The notes under the pieces were generated by a model, which was not told the origin of the DNA, did no database searches, and saw nothing but the letters and a program-made list of their open reading frames with translations. DNA of 64,000 nt from assembly GCA_018466975.1 (NCBI GenBank), contig CM031557.1, positions 496,001 to 560,000 of the forward strand. Reading direction: 5' to 3'. Origin of the DNA: Sparassis latifolia (lineage: Eukaryota; Basidiomycota; Agaricomycetes; Polyporales; Sparassidaceae). A program made the translations under genes and the position numbers. Each line of letters starts with the position of its first letter. Position 1 is the first letter of the stretch. Positions 60,386-64,000 of the stretch are shown piece after piece.

Positions 60386-61622
60386 GTGCCTTTTTATGGG
60401 CGTGTGGGTATACGCTGCGGCGACCTTGGTCCCGAGCGGAGCGTTTTTGAACGGTGTAGTTACTGGTAGTCGTGTATCATGTAGCCTTGGCTGAGAAAGT
60501 CTCCTCTTCGCTTCGACCCAGGTGCCATTCATTCCGATTGTCAAAATTCAGAGTCATGTTCAGCAAGCAAACGAGTCTCGATTTTAGGAGCAGAGGGAGT
60601 GATGCAGTAGCATGGCAGAATCTTCCTATGGGCCCTCCGAATTAAGCCTCCCTATCTAGAAACAAAATAATCAACCATATGATGGCTCGGCCAGAGTGCG
60701 AAGCCGAAGAAGATTTCACTCACAGCGAGCGCACCATGAAGTTCTCCGGCGCATCTTTGCTAAGATACACCGAGCCGCCATGCACACACAATCCCTACAA
60801 GATGGTTAGCTACCGCAGTGTCATGTAGAGCTGGTAATCGGTAAGCTGGAGTCAGTGGAAGCAAATTTGAAAGATTGCGAGATCCGTTAGTTGAATTGAC
60901 CTCGGAGACATTCTGTGCCACCATAGAAGTCTCCAGCGTTCTCGCCTGAGCTTTGTGCAACCGAATGACATCGACGCAGTAACGGCAGCTGCGACGCACC
61001 AAGCGCAGTCAATCACTTATTTTTTTAAAAAGGATAGTGATATTGCATCGGTATAGATCTGCTTCTGCGAAAGTTTCATCGCCGTTGTCAATCATGCCCC
61101 GGTCTGAGGATTATGACACCAAAAAAGTCCCTCGGTATCGTGCCGCGCGAGAATTCTGAGCCATTCCAATAGGAAGAGTAGAAACGGAGACTCGAGGACC
61201 AACATGACATTGACTTGGTGATGGCGATGTACGCTCTCGCAAAGACAGTGGCTGCCATGTCAGTGCCAGATATTGTAATGAGAAACTCCCAGAGTTCTGA
61301 TCGGTAAAACATTCTGTCCTTAGCCTTCAAGCCTTCAGTAGCAATAAAGAGATTGCAAGGTTCGTATGACAACAGGGACCCACAAACGCCTGGAGCATGT
61401 GGCGTGGCTAGCGCGCTCACGTGGTGTAGCCGGCTATATAGACGGACGAGGAGGATGCCAGACCCCCCACACATCACAATTCCTACCGCTGGCATTGCTC
61501 TTACTCCTCAATAAGTGTCAGTGCTGCTGTCTTTTTTTTTCACACCGTTGGTTTTGATTAGGTTGACATGAAGTTTGACAGATTTACCATGCTCGCTCTA
61601 ATTAATTATCGGGGGCTGGCTA
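60386..61622. other. Intergenic, no gene supported
   Basis: AT-richer than its surroundings. Minus-strand frames at 60760-61002 and 61088-61495 have no motif or splice partner. A pyrimidine run is seen at about 61530-61545. Confidence 0.4.
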
Positions 61623-62087
61623 TTGAATTTTGACCAAGTCCGCGCATGGTTGAAGAAGGGCGGGTGGAAGTACGAGGGTCTCGAAAGATATGAGCTTTCT
61701 GAAGAGCTGGATCACTGGTTCACGGGGAGGCAGCTCGACAAACGCCTGGACCCCATTCCCACCGATTATCCCCACGGAAGTGGTCAGCCGGCCATCGTCT
61801 TGACCGTCATCTATGTCGAAGACCGTCATGCCACGTTTCGAACTTACAAGCGTTTCCGTGAGGATGAAAAGTACCTCGCGCTGAAGCAGGAGATAATGGA
61901 GGAGACCGGGCTGAAGAATGAGGATCTGCCCTGGGTGACTGTTCCTGATCCCTTCTCCCAGCACCCTTACCCCGTTGTGTACGCCAGACCAAGGAACTAT
62001 GCCCTTTGGCCTGCTACGGGCATGCCTGAGGTGGATGAGGACAAGGAGGAGGAACGTGAGCCGAAGCCTGAGGGAGCCGCTGCTTAA
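61623..62087 (+). CDS. Hypothetical acidic-tailed protein, start unresolved
   Basis: An open block of about 155 codons without an in-frame ATG at its beginning (upstream in-frame stop in ATTAATTATC). It begins NFDQVRAWLKKGGWKYEGLE and has ELDHWFTGRQLDKRLDPIP, EDEKYLALKQEIMEETGLKN and DPFSQHPYPVVYARPRN, ending in an acidic tail (DEDKEEEREPKPEG). Codon usage looks coding. Either a short upstream exon carries the start or the gene is 5'-truncated. I do not recognise the family. Confidence 0.5.
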   Translation: MNFDQVRAWLKKGGWKYEGLERYELSEELDHWFTGRQLDKRLDPIPTDYPHGSGQPAIVLTVIYVEDRHATFRTYKRFREDEKYLALKQEIMEETGLKNEDLPWVTVPDPFSQHPYPVVYARPRNYALWPATGMPEVDEDKEEEREPKPEGAAA

Positions 62088-62179
62088 AGTGCCAATGTTT
62101 AGATGTACCTTTTGGATTATGATTATGTCTGTCCGACGTTTGCAGTAATTTGGGTATCAGGTGAGCGAGGCAGGCGGTG

Positions 62180-62525
62180 TGACATCGAGAGCTAATACTA
62201 TGCCAGGACCCCCGCGAATCCAGGAGGCGAGGAGCGGAGTGAAGTTGAAGTAGTTTCTCGGCACCGTCAGTCGGCATGCGGGGAGCAGCGGTCCTTGTCC
62301 ACCGGGCGCAGGAGCTGGTACCCGGGGCCAGCCCGAGCCCGTCGCGGTCGCGCACGGAGAGCGCGAGCGTACGCACGGGCGAGTGTACACGCTGCAGATA
62401 TCGACGGCACAGGATCGGAGGTCGGCGATCGGTGATGTTAAGAGCGGCGCGTCGACGTCATCGCGTACTCACCGCCGGACTTGAGCTTGAGGCCCGTCGT
62501 GACGTTATTCGCCGTGTTCTTCTCG
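62180..62525 (-). pseudogene. Alternative NADH dehydrogenase N-terminal relic
   Basis: Minus-strand translation shows GSGW, then in a shifted frame GYQLLRPVDKDRC, then VPRNYFNFTPLLAS. Together these match the first dinucleotide-binding loop (GSGWAGYxLL) and the SPRNYFxFTPLLAS motif of NDE/NDI proteins. At least two frameshifts separate the pieces. About 75 bp around 62430-62505 also resemble 58265-58340 in the C-terminal fragment (gcgtactcaccgccggac against gcgtactcaccgccagac), so the two fragments share an exon/intron boundary. Non-coding remnant. Confidence 0.65.
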
Positions 62526-63395
62526 CTGTGTGTTTTGCAGCGGGATGGCTACATATGTGCTACTATTCTGCATGACCCCAAATTTCCCGGCTACTATGCG
62601 GGAGATCACCGACAGGGCTATACTGAAGGATATCACTGGCATATTCCAAGTCGCGCCGTCGCCGAAATTGAACCTCCGGAGTTGGGAAACAAGAGTTTGG
62701 TCAGTCTTTGGTAAGCTTTTCAGTCATGTGTGTAGTGCATCATTACTAATTCTAATTTATTGATAGTACCCCTCTGCGGTCACAACTTTCGTCATCTTGC
62801 AGAATTATGCTTCCATGCCGAAGTCAGATATTTTGGACCTCCACGATGTCATCGACGATCAGTCGAACGGCATCACGATGGAGCTGCACTCTCGTTAGCA
62901 TGACTTGCGTGGAGCCTGGCCCGAAACAAACGGTGGTAGGCGAGAATACGATTCGATCCTCTACACATGTGATAGCCGACTTACATTGGTGAACCTAGGT
63001 CCGAAATACGTACAAAATCGTCCATCATCGTCAAGCACAAGGGTTGTACGACTAACCAGAAGAGGTCACGTTCATCGACCAGAGTGCCAAATTTGCTGAA
63101 GCAGAATCCTCTCTGCCTTCCAGGCGCCAACCTACACGAGTAGCCGCCGTGTCTTCGCGGAAAAGCATCTGCCTGCCTGATACTCTGTTTCTCGGAATTA
63201 ACTCGGCAATCGCAGGGATTCTGCGCACGAGCAGGGCTGGGGAATTTGTGGACGAAGTTCTACGTGAACACGACAATGCGGGAGGGTACGGAGCTGTTAC
63301 TACCCACAGGGGACGACTTCGTCGACTTGGTGACCACGCAACAGCTGAGGGAATCTGTTGCTGAGATGGTACTTTACGTTGCACCGGTGGCTTGA
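62526..63395 (+). pseudogene. HNH-endonuclease-like protein, disabled
   Basis: Readable blocks are LQRDGYICATILHD, NYASMPKSDILDLHDVIDDQ then SNGITMELHS, an in-frame TAG at 62896-62898, HDLRGAWPETNGGRREYDS, SRLTLVNLGPKYV, EEVTFIDQSAKFAEAE and, after a frameshift near 63275, GTELLLPTGDDFVDLVTTQQ ending YVAPVA and a stop. RDGYxC and the D..NGI..ELH pattern resemble fungal HNH_2-type proteins. The stop and frameshift indicate a pseudogene. The HNH call is tentative; the broken reading frame is directly visible. Confidence 0.5.
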
Positions 63396-64000
63396 GTAGT
63401 GTGAGATTTTCATTTCTTGGCCATTCTGTAGCTTCGCTGTATGCTCACAACTTGGTCGATATGCAAGAAGAATACTTAACTGCATCGCAATATTGACTAT
63501 TGCAGTTTTGCCTCCTTTTGAGCTTCATTTCAGCAATGTTCATGGTCTGACAGTCAACCGGATCTCAGCGCGACGAAGACAAATCACGTCCAGAGGGATT
63601 CTCAGACACAGAACGCGCTCAGCAGCCCTCAAATTCTCCAGTGGTATTTGTGGTGCCAGGATCTATAAAGGTCCCTGAAAAGACCCCTTCGATGCTATTT
63701 CCTCATCCGCACAAAACATCCGATATTTGCGGTCGACACTGTCTTTCCATCTGGACATTCAAAACCGGAGGAAGGCCATTTCCTGATGCAATATTGAGGA
63801 CCACCAGGACTTGGAAACCTCCTTTTCCCAGTAATCACCTGAGTAACCGACTCAGGCTCTACCGGAGGACCGGTCTCGTTCCGAATACATACATGCATGT
63901 TACTGTAACGGTTTACACCTATGATGCAATCGCAGATGGGCCACGGTTGTTATGTTCAAGATCTGTCCCTATGGAGCTACACTCGCAATCTGATAGTACA
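63396..64000. other. Window end, nothing recognised
   Basis: Short frames on both strands (for example minus 63695-63898) have no family motif. They may belong to a gene outside the window. Confidence 0.35.

Noticed and set aside
59668..60544. Overlapping minus-strand frames of up to 200 codons
   Set aside because: Shadow frames of the same GC-rich gene with strongly biased Arg content.
62014..62376. Minus-strand 120-codon frame as an independent gene
   Set aside because: Its recognisable parts are frame-shifted pieces of the NADH dehydrogenase relic.

Overview
The window is nuclear DNA of a filamentous basidiomycete, most likely a wood- or litter-associated Agaricomycete (Polyporales-like). 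Genes are broken by many short GT-AG introns of about 45-60 nt, GC-rich third positions open long antisense frames, and lineage-typical families occur: FunK1 kinases, F-box/leucine-rich proteins, a P-loop/REase-like gene of the RHS/Crinkler type and a monocarboxylate-type MFS relic. I rebuilt exon chains by hand from splice consensus plus frame continuity. For most genes the exon sum is a multiple of three and the conserved family motifs stay in frame.

Layout: 0-7.3 kb holds the 3' part of GPI1 (GPI-anchor synthesis), a decayed SSP411/YyaL-like relic, an F-box gene and a complete CtIP/Sae2/Ctp1 DNA-end-resection gene. 7.6-13.0 kb holds a MITE with a perfect 34-bp palindrome, a 19-exon GH27 alpha-galactosidase, and the tiny OST4 gene divergent from QCR8. 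13.5-18.3 kb holds a glutathione S-transferase divergent from an NmrA-like gene, then two further MITE-like elements. 18.8-27.8 kb is a FunK1 kinase pair around 3.6 kb of unassigned DNA. 28.7-45.3 kb holds a broken MFS gene, a cyclin-fold protein divergent from biotin-protein ligase BPL1, a secreted type-B carboxylesterase, a TPT/SLC35-type transporter divergent from a RING-finger gene, and a second F-box paralogue. 46.5-52.0 kb holds an unrecognised gene and a pair of short WH1-CRIB proteins, WASP-like N termini without the WCA part, of which one has a premature stop. 53.5-63.4 kb holds the tRNA m5C methyltransferase TRM4/NCL1 followed by an accessory tail: an alternative NADH dehydrogenase pseudogene in two separated pieces, a frame-broken P-loop gene, a hypothetical ORF and an HNH-like pseudogene.

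Housekeeping genes (GPI1, CTP1, OST4, QCR8, BPL1, TRM4) look intact and alternate with fast-evolving accessory blocks in which paralogue pairs, relics and small inverted-repeat elements concentrate. The most unusual items are the WH1-CRIB pair, a 12-bp motif shared by three upstream regions, the two-piece NADH dehydrogenase relic, and the microexon-rich esterase and galactosidase genes. No rRNA, CRISPR array or complete autonomous transposon was recognised. tRNA genes were not searched exhaustively.
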